64,000 bases of DNA from Ruminococcus sp. AM36-2AA (GCF_003461955.1 NZ_QTYB01000008.1:124283-188282), one strand, 5' to 3'. Numbered from the stretch's first letter, positions 47,429-56,678 are shown. The notes: generated from the letters alone by a model not told the origin. Translations and numbers: made by a program.

Positions 47429-48379
47429 TTAGTTGAAATATACCATCTCATCAGCAAGAGGCTCACACACTTCCACATGCTCTGCATAAAGTACAATACC
47501 CTCTCCCTGATATTCCATTCTCTTCTCAAAAGCAACCTTCGCGGTAACTTCCACCCACTGTCCTTCTGCAATCTTCGGGGCAAAAGCGCTTTTGCAGATA
47601 TATCCCAGGAATGTGGTATCATCTGCACAACATGTCATGGCTGTTCTTCCTGGAACAAAGAATTTGCTTCCCATTCCACGCGGTTTCAGGGCACGTGCCT
47701 TGAAATGGACAGTTTTTCCGACGTAACGGTCCGGATGATCCATGGAATCTACAAACCAGATGCCGTAATCCTCCGGAAGGATATCGATCACCGGTGCATC
47801 AATATCAAACGGCATCTCATCTTCAAAAAGATCACCAAGCTCGCCTTCTTCATCCTCAAAGATGATCTCTGCACGCTGGTTTACCACCTTGATGCTTCTT
47901 CTGTAGGAAGGAAGCGGATCCTCTTCCTGACAGCGGTTAAAGATAACCATATCTGCATTACGGACCATGTCCATAAAAAGGGACTTCATGTTGGCCATAT
48001 AAACCTGGAATGTGCTGGCATCCACACAGGTAATGTGCTGTTCCACACCCCAGCCCGCCGGTTTTTCCATCTCTTCAAACTTGCTTACCAGCCACATGCC
48101 ATTGTACTCAATAATCACACGTTCCGGCTGATGCAGGATATCCATTGCCGCAAGTCTCTCCGGTGTCAGTTCTTCCTCGCTGTCGATAACCTCCACAACG
48201 GTGTTGCTCTTTTTCAGGGCTTCCTCATCATACTCCTCTTCTCCTTCTTCGCAGAGGATAAGAAGTGTTTTTCCCTCAACCTGAAAATAATCCTGCTGCA
48301 GGGTAAAGCTCAGGAAAGAGGTCTTGCCACTTTCCAGAAAACCTGTGATCAGATAAATGGGAACTTTGATCTCTTCCAT
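47429..48379 (-). CDS. G3E/CobW-like GTPase with a C-terminal YcgQ/DUF1980-type domain
   Basis: A 316-aa protein. The N-terminal P-loop is GFLESGKTS, with 'CVDAS' and 'FNRCQEED' resembling the SIMIBI/CobW nucleotide fold, though the CxCC metal motif is missing. The C-terminal ~110 residues have the 'CCADDTTFLGY' pattern seen in TIGR03943/YcgQ proteins. Partners of this type act in zinc or metal handling; no function is shown. Lies between the His-rich CobW gene and pth. Confidence 0.75.
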   Translation of the reverse strand: MEEIKVPIYLITGFLESGKTSFLSFTLQQDYFQVEGKTLLILCEEGEEEYDEEALKKSNTVVEVIDSEEELTPERLAAMDILHQPERVIIEYNGMWLVSKFEEMEKPAGWGVEQHITCVDASTFQVYMANMKSLFMDMVRNADMVIFNRCQEEDPLPSYRRSIKVVNQRAEIIFEDEEGELGDLFEDEMPFDIDAPVIDILPEDYGIWFVDSMDHPDRYVGKTVHFKARALKPRGMGSKFFVPGRTAMTCCADDTTFLGYICKSAFAPKIAEGQWVEVTAKVAFEKRMEYQGEGIVLYAEHVEVCEPLADEMVYFN

Positions 48380-48473
48380 AAATTTATCCTGTAAGATACT
48401 ATCCGTTAATCCGGACAGTATCCATTTCCTTTCTGTAATATAAAATCTGAAAAATTTCTCTTATGTTCTGTTT

Positions 48474-49700
48474 TTATGCGATTCCAAAAAGCTCTTCCAG
48501 AGCATGCTCGTCAAGTTTGGAACCGATCACGCACAGACGGCCTGTATATTCCGGTGCGCCCTCACGGATCTCGGTTTCTTCCGGAACCATATCAAAATAG
48601 ATCCATGTTCCGTCCTCTGCCGGAAGCATTCCTTTTGCACGGAGGATGATACCATATTTGTCAGACTCGGAAAGTGCCTCAAGGATCTTCTCAAGTCCCT
48701 CACGTGTGAATTTTTTAATTGTCTCACGGCCCCAGCTTGTGAAGACCTCATCTGCATGATGGTGATGATGGTCATGTCCACAGCCGCACTCACCGTCGTG
48801 GTGATGATGGTGCTCATGGTCATGATCATGGCCGCAGCCACACTCGCCGTCATGGTCGTGATGATGATGCTCGTGCTCGTCATGGTCGTGGTCATGGCCG
48901 CAGCCGCACTCCTCGTCATGGTGATGATGGTGCTCATGCTCTTCGTGATCATGGTCATGGCCACAGCCGCACTCCTCATCATGGTCGTGGTCATGGTGAT
49001 GCTCATGCTCCTCGTGATCATGGTCATGACCGCAGCCACACTCGTCATCATGATGATGGTGATGATGCTCATGCTCTTCCTCAAGCATTTCCTGCTCCAG
49101 AGATACCGGATGCTCCATAACCTCTACCAGTTTCTTTCCGTCAAGGTTCTCAATCGGAGTTGTGATGATGGCTGCATCTTTATTCAGGCTGCGAAGAAGC
49201 TCCAGGGACTCCTGAACTTTCTTCTCAGTTGCGATATCTGTACGGCTCATGATGATGGCGCCTGCATACTGGATCTGATTGTCAAAGAACTCACCGAAGT
49301 TCTTCATGTACATCTTGCATTTCTTGGCATCAACAACAGTTGTATAGCTGTTCAGTTTGATGTCAACCTCATCCTGAACACCCTGTACAGCTTTGATAAC
49401 GTCAGAAAGTTTACCAACTCCGGATGGCTCGATGAGGATTCTGTCCGGGTTGTATTTGGTAACAACTTCTTTCAGGGAAGTACCGAAATCTCCAACCAGT
49501 GAGCAGCAGATACATCCGGAATTCATCTCACGGATCTGGATTCCGGCCTCTTTCAGGAAGCCGCCGTCAATACCGATCTCACCAAACTCGTTCTCGATCA
49601 GCACGACCTGCTCACCCTGAAATCCGTCTTTCAGAAGTTTTTTGATCAGAGTTGTTTTTCCGGCGCCAAGGAAACCGGAGATAATATCAATTTTTACCAT
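48474..49700 (-). CDS. CobW/COG0523 GTPase with a long His/Cys metal-binding repeat tract
   Basis: About 408 aa. The P-loop is GFLGAGKTT, the CxCC motif is GCICC, and SRTD occupies the base-recognition position. Between the GTPase core and the C-terminal CobW domain sits a ~115-residue tract (about residues 208-320) with five spaced ECGCGHDH units and intervening HEHHHHHD. Such tails store or deliver zinc or nickel. ATG at 49700 follows AAGGAG; an earlier reading frame to 49823 lacks a site. The repeat tract is a candidate for slippage. Confidence 0.92.
   Translation of the reverse strand: MVKIDIISGFLGAGKTTLIKKLLKDGFQGEQVVLIENEFGEIGIDGGFLKEAGIQIREMNSGCICCSLVGDFGTSLKEVVTKYNPDRILIEPSGVGKLSDVIKAVQGVQDEVDIKLNSYTTVVDAKKCKMYMKNFGEFFDNQIQYAGAIIMSRTDIATEKKVQESLELLRSLNKDAAIITTPIENLDGKKLVEVMEHPVSLEQEMLEEEHEHHHHHHDDECGCGHDHDHEEHEHHHDHDHDEECGCGHDHDHEEHEHHHHHDEECGCGHDHDHDEHEHHHHDHDGECGCGHDHDHEHHHHHDGECGCGHDHHHHHADEVFTSWGRETIKKFTREGLEKILEALSESDKYGIILRAKGMLPAEDGTWIYFDMVPEETEIREGAPEYTGRLCVIGSKLDEHALEELFGIA
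48760..49075 (-). repeat. His/Asp-rich tandem repeat coding tract
   Basis: DNA repeats of about 54-66 bp within the CobW gene, built of gtg/gat/atg runs, each encoding the Cys-Gly-Cys-Gly-His core. Repeat edges are imperfect. Not a CRISPR, because units are contiguous and coding. Confidence 0.85.
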
Positions 49701-49850
49701 TTTGTATACACTCCTTTTAACGTAGTTTGACCAGGAAGCGTTTATACCCCCTGGTTGTATCCTGTTATGATCATGATTACAGAGAAAAATTCGTGTTTCT
49801 TTCTCTGCTATCATTATATCCAATTTGTAAAACAGACATTTATGTTCTGT
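49701..49850 (-). promoter_or_regulatory. leader of the His-rich CobW gene with two hairpins
   Basis: On the minus strand a TATAAT (in ggatataatg) is followed by two hairpins, cagagaaa/tttctctg and accagg/cctggt, and an ATCATGAT dyad before the AAGGAG. A metal-sensing operator is possible but not shown. Confidence 0.35.
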
Positions 49851-49868
49851 TTTGCATCCAGATTAAGA

Positions 49869-49895
49869 CAGGGATGTGAAAAGCTCACATCCCTG
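49869..49895 (-). terminator. hairpin after the 49912 gene
   Basis: cagggatgtga/tcacatccctg stem with a 5-base loop. The U-tract is weak, so termination may be partial. Confidence 0.6.
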
Positions 49896-49911
49896 AAAAT
49901 CGTTCCTCTTA

Positions 49912-50145
49912 TCAGCCGTTGATCATAAAGTTCATAAGCTTGTCGATATCCTCTTTCTCTGCTGCAACGATCTCAAGTTCCGGGATCTCACCAGCGGAAA
50001 AGATGTTTGCAAGAGATACATACTGGGAAAGCTTGGATTTCAGGTTCAGTCTGTCTCCCTCTCCTGTTACAAGCTCTACTCTTCCTTTACAGCTGTCAAT
50101 TACCTCAAAAAATTTATCGATATCTGTAATATGTGTTACTTTCAT
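49912..50145 (-). CDS. small conserved acidic protein, function unknown
   Basis: 77 aa, soluble, no cysteine pairs of note. The pattern 'VTHITDIDKFFEVIDSCKGRVELVTGEGDRLNLKSKLSQY' suggests a compact alpha/beta fold. AAGGAG lies 9 nt upstream of the ATG. It lies between two metallochaperone genes, so a metal-related role is conceivable, but I do not recognise the family. Confidence 0.7.
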   Translation of the reverse strand: MKVTHITDIDKFFEVIDSCKGRVELVTGEGDRLNLKSKLSQYVSLANIFSAGEIPELEIVAAEKEDIDKLMNFMING

Positions 50146-50282
50146 TTTCAAAATCTCCTTTCTTAATTAAAGGGCTGTTCTTAACTCTTTCCGTTAGATT
50201 ATACCCCAGTGTTTTTAAAAAAGCAATCCCCGCCGGGCAAAAACACTTCACAGATATTTCCTGTAAATAACAAATTCCTTTG

Positions 50283-51395
50283 TCACATTTCTTCAATCTC
50301 AACGGTACAGTCTTTTCTTCCTTTGTTCCATTTCATAAGATAAACTTTAAATCCAAGAGAATCTCTGGCAATGGTAAAAGGTTCCTCCCTGAGCACTTCC
50401 GACTCTGTTCCCTGTTTTTTCAGTTCTGCCTGTTTTCCCCGGGCTTTTTCCACCAGAACTTTCAACTGTTCATCCGCTTCTTTTCCAAAAGAACGATCTC
50501 CGTATCCGGCAGAAGCCTCCTGCAGTTTCCCGGAAAGGCACATTGTCACCTGGATGTGTTTTGTGCAGTGAAGCATTCCTGCCAGCTTCCGTGCTACCCA
50601 TTTAAACGGAAATCTCCGATAGATTCCAAGCCATCTCACAAAAGTGCGGTCTCCTGCCTCATGTGCAATTTCTTCCATTACCGAAACAGCGCTTTCTGAA
50701 GGAATCCACGGATCTTCCCTGGGGACAATATATTTCTCCGGAACAGCCGGATAACAGCAATAATTCAGCGGCGGAAACTCCACCAGTGCAGAAAGTTTCT
50801 CCTCCAGAGCATTGCAGCTGTCCCCGCCAATATAATCATATTTGTCACGGAGGATGGCCAGACGGTACTCCAGCTGCCGCAAGTATTCATATCCTTTCAC
50901 CCAGAAATGACCGATCTGACTGTAATCATAGAGATGTTTTTCCAGAGTCAGGGTTTCAAAAAACAAAGTCACCACCGAATCATCCTGGTGGACCACAAGG
51001 ATATATTCTCTCCCCTGCCGGCTTAAATCTGCCAGGATCTCGCCCTCGTAATCCGGTTTGTATACACCTGTCATACGGGCATTTCCAAAAACAAGAAAGC
51101 TTTCTACCGCATCATTCATAAGATACACAAGACGGATTTCGCCGTTTTTTACATAAGAATCCACTCTGTACATATTGTCATCGGACTTTTCCGCAATTGC
51201 TTCCGAAAAAGCACTTTCTGATCCTGCTTTCTGATCCTGCGGATCTTTCTCATCATTCACTGCAACCAGCTCAAACTGATCTTCACCAAGCAGCTCTGCA
51301 AGCTTCTGAAAAGCATCTGGCAACTCTTCAAAAGCCTTCTCGGAAACGTATCTCTCCGGCGCTGTTTTTCCCGCAGTATTATTTCCAGTATTCAT
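50283..51395 (-). CDS. uncharacterised protein (possibly DUF3878-like)
   Basis: About 370 aa, soluble, with a charged central part and a Cys/Pro patch (LNYCCYPAV). I cannot place it with certainty; its size and setting recall the DUF3878 family. It overlaps the end of the upstream CobW gene by about 17 bases, and its ribosome site (AGAGG) lies in that gene, which indicates translational coupling and a linked function. Confidence 0.7.
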   Translation of the reverse strand: MNTGNNTAGKTAPERYVSEKAFEELPDAFQKLAELLGEDQFELVAVNDEKDPQDQKAGSESAFSEAIAEKSDDNMYRVDSYVKNGEIRLVYLMNDAVESFLVFGNARMTGVYKPDYEGEILADLSRQGREYILVVHQDDSVVTLFFETLTLEKHLYDYSQIGHFWVKGYEYLRQLEYRLAILRDKYDYIGGDSCNALEEKLSALVEFPPLNYCCYPAVPEKYIVPREDPWIPSESAVSVMEEIAHEAGDRTFVRWLGIYRRFPFKWVARKLAGMLHCTKHIQVTMCLSGKLQEASAGYGDRSFGKEADEQLKVLVEKARGKQAELKKQGTESEVLREEPFTIARDSLGFKVYLMKWNKGRKDCTVEIEEM

Positions 51396-52311
51396 CAATT
51401 ACCTCTTTGTTCAGTTTTTCTCCGATGACGATCATGATCTCCTGGCCAAGTTTCGTTGGCTGGATACAGATCTCATGGCGGGTGGCATTCAGCTCCAGCC
51501 ACTGTCCGTCTTCTTTCTTAAGAAAACCTTTTACGCGTAAAACATCTCCGCAGGACGGGTCGTTCAAGATCTTTTCTGCTGTTTCCCGAAGTTCCTCTTC
51601 GCTCTTATGAACATTCATAAAAAACAGGGAATCAAATCCACCGCCTTCTGCATAGGATTCTTTCACATAATCTTCTGCCACATACCTGCAGTTCAAGATC
51701 TTTTCCAAATCTTCGTCTGTAAAATCATCCCAGTTTTTATCCATGATTTCGCTGTCCAGACGGCGCTTACACTGGATCTGACCAAGTGCACGGTTGAGAT
51801 GTTCCTTTGTGCTGTGGATCTCTTCCTCTGTAGCTTCCTGACTCCTGCTCAGAAGTACGCAACCTGCATCTGCCACCTCAGAAGCCAGCAGATAATCCGC
51901 TTCCGCAGAAAAATCCTCCGCAAGCTTGGCATCCACAATAGCGATCACATTTCCGATCTCATACCATTTATCCAGCGGTTCTTCATGCAGCGCATCAAAA
52001 AATTCATCCACATCAAAGATTCCGGATGGTTCCACGATCACACGGTCATAACCGCACATTCCCATGGCGATCAGTTTTGTCTTAAATCGACGTCTGTGAC
52101 AGTCCGCATCACATCCACCAGAAACCATCTCCAGCTCACAGTTGTCTCCCATCAGATCCTGAAGCAGCATCATATCCACATTTACTGCCCCGAAATCATT
52201 TTCCAGGATACCGATGTTCATGCCTTTTTTCAGAAGATAGGAGGCATATTTTTTTATAAATGTTGTCTTCCCGGATCCGAGAAATCCGGTTATCAGATCA
52301 ATTTTTATCAT
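51379..52311 (-). CDS. CobW-like GTPase with altered metal motif
   Basis: A 310-aa COG0523-type GTPase with the P-loop GFLGSGKTT, VEPSG and a C-terminal CobW-like domain. In place of the usual GCxCC it has GGCDADC, which keeps two cysteines spaced by four positions. It belongs to a cluster with the His-rich CobW protein and a third GTPase. Substrate metal unknown. Confidence 0.85.
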   Translation of the reverse strand: MIKIDLITGFLGSGKTTFIKKYASYLLKKGMNIGILENDFGAVNVDMMLLQDLMGDNCELEMVSGGCDADCHRRRFKTKLIAMGMCGYDRVIVEPSGIFDVDEFFDALHEEPLDKWYEIGNVIAIVDAKLAEDFSAEADYLLASEVADAGCVLLSRSQEATEEEIHSTKEHLNRALGQIQCKRRLDSEIMDKNWDDFTDEDLEKILNCRYVAEDYVKESYAEGGGFDSLFFMNVHKSEEELRETAEKILNDPSCGDVLRVKGFLKKEDGQWLELNATRHEICIQPTKLGQEIMIVIGEKLNKEVIDEYWK

Positions 52312-52391
52312 ATTTCTTCCTTTACTTTATCTCAATAATACTCCTGTCCGGCAGACACCGGACTGTTACCAGTATATAATCTTTTGCCCAC

Positions 52392-52438
52392 AAAGAAAAG
52401 AGGCGGCCCTGAAAAATCTTCTCAGAACTGCCTCTTTC
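52392..52438 (-). terminator. TRAP operon terminator
   Basis: aaagaggcagtt...gccgcctcttt stem followed by TTTCTTTG on the minus strand. Confidence 0.75.
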
Positions 52439-52473
52439 CGGCTATTTTACCCTTTTATGATTATGTATGAAGA

Positions 52474-54415
52474 TTACTTTGTAAACAGATCTACCAGATC
52501 CTGGCCATCGTCATAGCCCTGATCTTTCAGCTCCTGAACAAACCACTCATCTACGCCGTCTACCGCTTCTTTGAAGGAATCGATATCCATGTCAGCTTTC
52601 TCTGTGAAAGTCACACCGTTTTTGTCTGCCCAGCGTGCTTTGATCTCATCATCACTGGAACGGTTGATGTAACGCTCATACTCAACAGCTTTCTGACCAC
52701 ACTCGTCAACAACAGCCTGCTGCTCCGGTGTCAGCGCATCATAAATATCCTGGTTGATGCAGAAGAACAGGCAGTCATAGATTGCATCCCACATGGAGCA
52801 ATATGGCTGTACCTCCTGTACACTGGCTGCATCGATGGCGGGCAACGGATTCTCCTCGCCCTCTACCGTATTCTGCTGAAGTGCTGTGTAGGTCTCGGAC
52901 CAGTTCATATTTGTAGCATCTGCCCCCCATCTCTTATAACACTCCATAAGAAGATTAGAGCCTGCTACACGAACCTTCAGATTCTTCATATCATCTACAG
53001 ATTTTACCTCATGCTTGCTGTTTGTCAACTCACGAAATCCGTTCTCTGCAATACCCATACAGTGAAGTCCGTAGCCGTTAAGGATCTCCTTCAGCTTGTC
53101 TCCGGCCTCTCCGTCAAACTTCGCATCTGCATCATCGTAGGAATCATAGATGAACGGCAGGGATACCACATTGAAGCGTGGATCAAATGCAGAATAGATC
53201 AGATTGGAATGCATGGAGATCTGTACCGGGTCTCCGTTCATCAATGCCTGGATTCCCTCGGACTGATTTCCGTTTGTCAGCTGATCCGCTGCGTAAATGT
53301 TAACCTTGACCTTTCCTCCGGTAGCCTTTTCCATGAGTTCACCGAACTTACGTCCTCCATCAGCCCAGGTACTTGTCTCCGTTGTGGAGCATGCAAAGTT
53401 CCAGGTTGTCTCAGGCCAGTTCAGATCACTGTAATCCTCCACGGTATCTACCGAATCCTCTGTAAACAGATCTACAAGATCCTGTGCATCGTCATAGCCT
53501 TCACTCTTAAGCTCCTTTACAAACCAGTCGTCGATTCCGTCTACTGCTTTCTTGAAGGAATCGATATCCATATCCTCTTTCTTTGTAAAGGTCACACCGT
53601 TGCTCTTCTCCCAGCGGCTCATGATCTCCTCGTCGCCGGAACGGTTGATATAACGCTCATACTCAACAGCCTTCTGGCCTGCCTCATCAACAACCTGCTG
53701 CTGTTCCGGTGTCAGGCTGTCATAGATATCCTGGTTGATACAGAAGAACAGACAATCATAGATTGCATCCCACATGGAGCAGTACGGCTGTACCTCCTGT
53801 ACACTGGCTGCGTCGATCGCAGGCAACGGGTTCTCCTCACCCTCTACCGTATTCTGCTGAAGTGCTGTGTATGTCTCAGACCAGTTCATATTTGTGGCAT
53901 CTGCCCCCCATCTCTTATAGCATTCCATAAGAAGGTTGGAACCGGCCACACGAACCTTCAGGTTCTTCATGTCGTCTACTGTTTTTACTTCATGCTTGCT
54001 GTTTGTCAGCTCACGGAAACCATTCTCTGCGATTCCCATACAATGAAGTCCGTACTCACCAAGGATTTCTTTCAGCTTTTCTCCGGCCTCACCGTCAAAT
54101 TTTGCATCTGCGTCATCGTAGGAATCATAGATAAACGGCAGGGATACTACATTGAATCTCGGGTCAAATGCAGAGTAGATCAGATTGGAATGCATGGAAA
54201 TCTGTACCGGGTCTCCGTTCATCAGTGCCTGGATTCCCTCGGACTGATTTCCGTTTGTCAGCTGGTCTGCTGCATAAATATTAACCTTGACTTTTCCGCC
54301 GGTTGCTTTTTCCATAAGCTCACCGAATTTACGTCCGCCGTCAGCCCAGGTACTTGTCTCCGTTGTAGAGCATGCGAAGTTCCATGTCATCTCCGGCCAG
54401 TCAAGATCACTGTAA
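52474..54415 (-). repeat. tandem in-frame duplication of the solute-binding domain
   Basis: The two SBD coding units are about 981 bp apart and align along almost their whole length with few differences, several silent. Recent duplication or gene conversion is likely. Confidence 0.9.
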
Positions 54416-55806
54416 TCTGCGATGGTATTAAAGGAATCACTTCCGTCTCCGGCATCCTTGGAGCTCTGGCTTCCTGTGTCAGAAGACTGGTCTCCTGTAT
54501 AGGAGCCCTCTTTTGCAAGCGCCTTCGGAAGAGCTGTGGAAACAGCCGGAATATAAGTGATGATCAGAAGAACTGCAACGGATGCAGCGATCATCGGCAT
54601 AACTGCTCTGGAGATCTGCTGAAGAGTAACCTCCAGACCTTTTTTGATCTTGATACTGATGGCAACGAAAAGGTTTACACCTACAGGAGGTGTTACCTGT
54701 CCGATCGCAAGGTTAACTGTTGCCATAACACCGAATGCTACCACATCATAGCCCAGAGCCTTACATACCGGAAGCATGATCGGTACAAAAATATACATTG
54801 CAGAGTTTGCATCAATGAAGCATCCTGCGATCAGGAAAATGATGTTTACGATCAGAAGGAAGGTAAACTGATTATGTGCAATGCCGGCAAGAAGCTCCGA
54901 TGCCGCATTTGCAATACCAAACTTGGTACATACAAAAGAGAACAGGGAAGCACTCGCTACGATCAGCATGATTCCGCCTGTTGTCTTTGCAGAATCCACA
55001 AGAATGTCAAACAGATCTTTGAGCTTAACCTCACGGTAGATCACCATACCAACAAACAGACCGTAAACAACAGATACGGCTGCAGCCTCAGTTGGTGTAA
55101 AGATACCGCCGTAAATTCCTCCGAGGATGATAACCGGCATCAGGAATCCCCAGAATGCATCTTTAAATGTATCCCAGTGCTCTTTTGCGGAGGCTTTTTC
55201 ACGAGATGGCTGGATATTGTGTTTCTTTGCCTCGATCATAACGATGATCACAAGGGCAACACCCATAAGAAGTCCAGGAACGATACCTGCCATAAACATA
55301 TCTGCGATGGATACACCTGTGATGGAAGCGTATACAACGAATGCGATACTTGGCGGTATGACAATGGCAATGGAACTGGACGTTGCCATCAACGCTGTGG
55401 AGAACGGTGCGGAGAAACCGCCCTGCTCAACCATAGCCGGGATCAGTACTGCTCCAAGTGCTGCAACCGTTGCAGGACCGGAACCGGAGATCGCTCCGAA
55501 GAAACATGCTACGATAACACATACGATAGCGATACCACCTTTTTTGTGTCCTACGCAGGTGTCTACGAAGTTGATCAATCGTTTGGAAATACCGGCTTTT
55601 GCCATGATGTTTCCGGACAGAACAAAGAACGGGATGGCAAGAAGCAGGAATTTACTGATTCCTGAGTACATGTTTGTAGCTACGATGGTCAGTGATGTGC
55701 CGGAATAAAGGATGGCACATACAGATGACAGACCCAGGCAGATCGCAATGGGAAGTCCCAGGATCAGGAAAATAAAGAAGGAGATAAATAAGATTGCACT
55801 GATCAT
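52474..55806 (-). CDS. TRAP transporter large permease (DctM) fused to two tandem DctP-type solute-binding domains
   Basis: A 1110-aa single frame. Residues 1-430 are a DctM/SiaM permease (ISGSGPATVAALG, TPTEAAAVSVVY and VTPPVGVNL motifs). A polar Ser/Asp/Gly linker (~430-465) follows the last membrane helix. Then two DctP domains at about 465-785 and 789-1110, each beginning 'YSDLxWPExTWNFACSTTETSTWADGG'. The two are nearly identical, repeating every 327 codons. There is no separate dctP gene and no signal peptide, so the permease anchors both binding domains. Substrate is unknown; the T-box suggests a branched-chain amino or keto acid. Confidence 0.92.
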   Translation of the reverse strand: MISAILFISFFIFLILGLPIAICLGLSSVCAILYSGTSLTIVATNMYSGISKFLLLAIPFFVLSGNIMAKAGISKRLINFVDTCVGHKKGGIAIVCVIVACFFGAISGSGPATVAALGAVLIPAMVEQGGFSAPFSTALMATSSSIAIVIPPSIAFVVYASITGVSIADMFMAGIVPGLLMGVALVIIVMIEAKKHNIQPSREKASAKEHWDTFKDAFWGFLMPVIILGGIYGGIFTPTEAAAVSVVYGLFVGMVIYREVKLKDLFDILVDSAKTTGGIMLIVASASLFSFVCTKFGIANAASELLAGIAHNQFTFLLIVNIIFLIAGCFIDANSAMYIFVPIMLPVCKALGYDVVAFGVMATVNLAIGQVTPPVGVNLFVAISIKIKKGLEVTLQQISRAVMPMIAASVAVLLIITYIPAVSTALPKALAKEGSYTGDQSSDTGSQSSKDAGDGSDSFNTIADYSDLDWPEMTWNFACSTTETSTWADGGRKFGELMEKATGGKVKVNIYAADQLTNGNQSEGIQALMNGDPVQISMHSNLIYSAFDPRFNVVSLPFIYDSYDDADAKFDGEAGEKLKEILGEYGLHCMGIAENGFRELTNSKHEVKTVDDMKNLKVRVAGSNLLMECYKRWGADATNMNWSETYTALQQNTVEGEENPLPAIDAASVQEVQPYCSMWDAIYDCLFFCINQDIYDSLTPEQQQVVDEAGQKAVEYERYINRSGDEEIMSRWEKSNGVTFTKKEDMDIDSFKKAVDGIDDWFVKELKSEGYDDAQDLVDLFTEDSVDTVEDYSDLNWPETTWNFACSTTETSTWADGGRKFGELMEKATGGKVKVNIYAADQLTNGNQSEGIQALMNGDPVQISMHSNLIYSAFDPRFNVVSLPFIYDSYDDADAKFDGEAGDKLKEILNGYGLHCMGIAENGFRELTNSKHEVKSVDDMKNLKVRVAGSNLLMECYKRWGADATNMNWSETYTALQQNTVEGEENPLPAIDAASVQEVQPYCSMWDAIYDCLFFCINQDIYDALTPEQQAVVDECGQKAVEYERYINRSSDDEIKARWADKNGVTFTEKADMDIDSFKEAVDGVDEWFVQELKDQGYDDGQDLVDLFTK

Positions 55807-56310
55807 TTATTTTTCCTCCTTTTCATCATCTTTTTTCAGGCAGAAGTCCAGACAGTACTCAATAAAATGAAGGATCATACAGCCTGCTCCGATCGGTACG
55901 AAGGACCAGAAGATCCACTCCGGCCAGTTCAGTACGAAAGTTCTCTTGCCGTTTGCCAGCTGTGTAAGAACTTTGTCCATTCCGTATTTAAACAGGATTG
56001 CGGAAAAAACAATGCTGAGAACCGTGATCAGGATCACAGATGGTTTTTCCAGTTTTTTCGGAAGACGGTCTGTAAACAATGTCAGACTTACCAGTCCTCC
56101 TTTTTCGCGGCAGGCAAGTGCTGCTGCCAGAAGTGTGATGAGAACGAACACCGCTACAACAAGTTCTTCTGTAAAAGACCATGAGCGGTGGATGACTTTA
56201 CGGGAAAAAACATTTCCCACAGTCAGCACAAGGATCAGCAGTGTGGAAATGACCAGTACGATTTTTTCTACTGCTGCAAGTGCATTCATGAGTTTTTTGT
56301 ACACTTTCAT
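55807..56310 (-). CDS. TRAP transporter small permease (DctQ)
   Basis: A 167-aa protein with four hydrophobic segments typical of DctQ: 'SRKVIHRSWSFTEELVVAVFVLITLLAAALA'-like core and a charged C-terminus. It ends directly before the fused dctM start. First gene of the operon behind the T-box leader. Confidence 0.93.
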   Translation of the reverse strand: MKVYKKLMNALAAVEKIVLVISTLLILVLTVGNVFSRKVIHRSWSFTEELVVAVFVLITLLAAALACREKGGLVSLTLFTDRLPKKLEKPSVILITVLSIVFSAILFKYGMDKVLTQLANGKRTFVLNWPEWIFWSFVPIGAGCMILHFIEYCLDFCLKKDDEKEEK

Positions 56311-56376
56311 ACTCTTTCCCCTTTTGTATATTTTTCCGGTTTCAGATCCTTACCGCGTGGTTTAAAATGTTTTGGA
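56311..56376 (-). other. dctQ 5' leader after the T-box terminator
   Basis: Untranslated bases between the T-box terminator and dctQ; holds the AAAGGGG ribosome site. Confidence 0.6.
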
Positions 56377-56672
56377 TAAAAAAAATCCGTCCCCTCTCAG
56401 GGACGGATATAAAATTCCGCAACCACCCTGTTTCTCCATTGAAACAAGCACGATTCTGCAACGTACCGGCATACGCGACTTCTGTAACGGGAAGTACCCG
56501 TGAAAACCTACTTACTTGTCTGAAACTTTCGGCTTTCCTTCTCAGGGATGATATTCAAGGCAGTTCCGACGCTGCATCACACCAGTCACAGCTCTCTGAA
56601 GACGGTTCCTCTGTCTTTACTGATTCCCTTCATGGAATTTACTTCTGTTATGTGTTAACTCTTTAATGAGTT
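56377..56672 (-). promoter_or_regulatory. T-box riboswitch leader, isoleucine (AUC) specifier predicted
   Basis: Minus strand. The T-box core CAGGGTGGTTGCGG is at 56417-56430 with the UGGN (UGGU) antiterminator bulge, followed by a terminator stem atccgtccc/gggacggat and eight U residues (56377-56408). In Stem I a loop-E pair (AGTA at the 5' side, GAA at the 3' side) is closed by GGGA/TCCC. The canonical GAA-N-codon-A pattern gives GAA-T-ATC-A, with the codon at 56550-56552. UGGU suits a discriminator A, as in tRNA-Ile. Uncharged tRNA-Ile would turn on the TRAP operon. Confidence 0.85.
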
Positions 56673-56678
56673 AAACCA

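Noticed and set aside
48760..49075. CRISPR-like spaced repeats
   Set aside because: Units are contiguous, coding, and lack unique spacers.
48504..49502. Methionine/valine-rich plus-strand frame
   Set aside because: Antisense of the His-rich tract; the apparent membrane-like composition is an artefact.
53011..55665. 884-residue plus-strand frame over the TRAP gene
   Set aside because: Antisense to a clear DctM-DctP coding frame; the repeats in it mirror the duplicated SBD. No ribosome site or domain.
56367..56666. Small plus-strand frame over the T-box leader
   Set aside because: Antisense of a leader RNA with clear T-box features.
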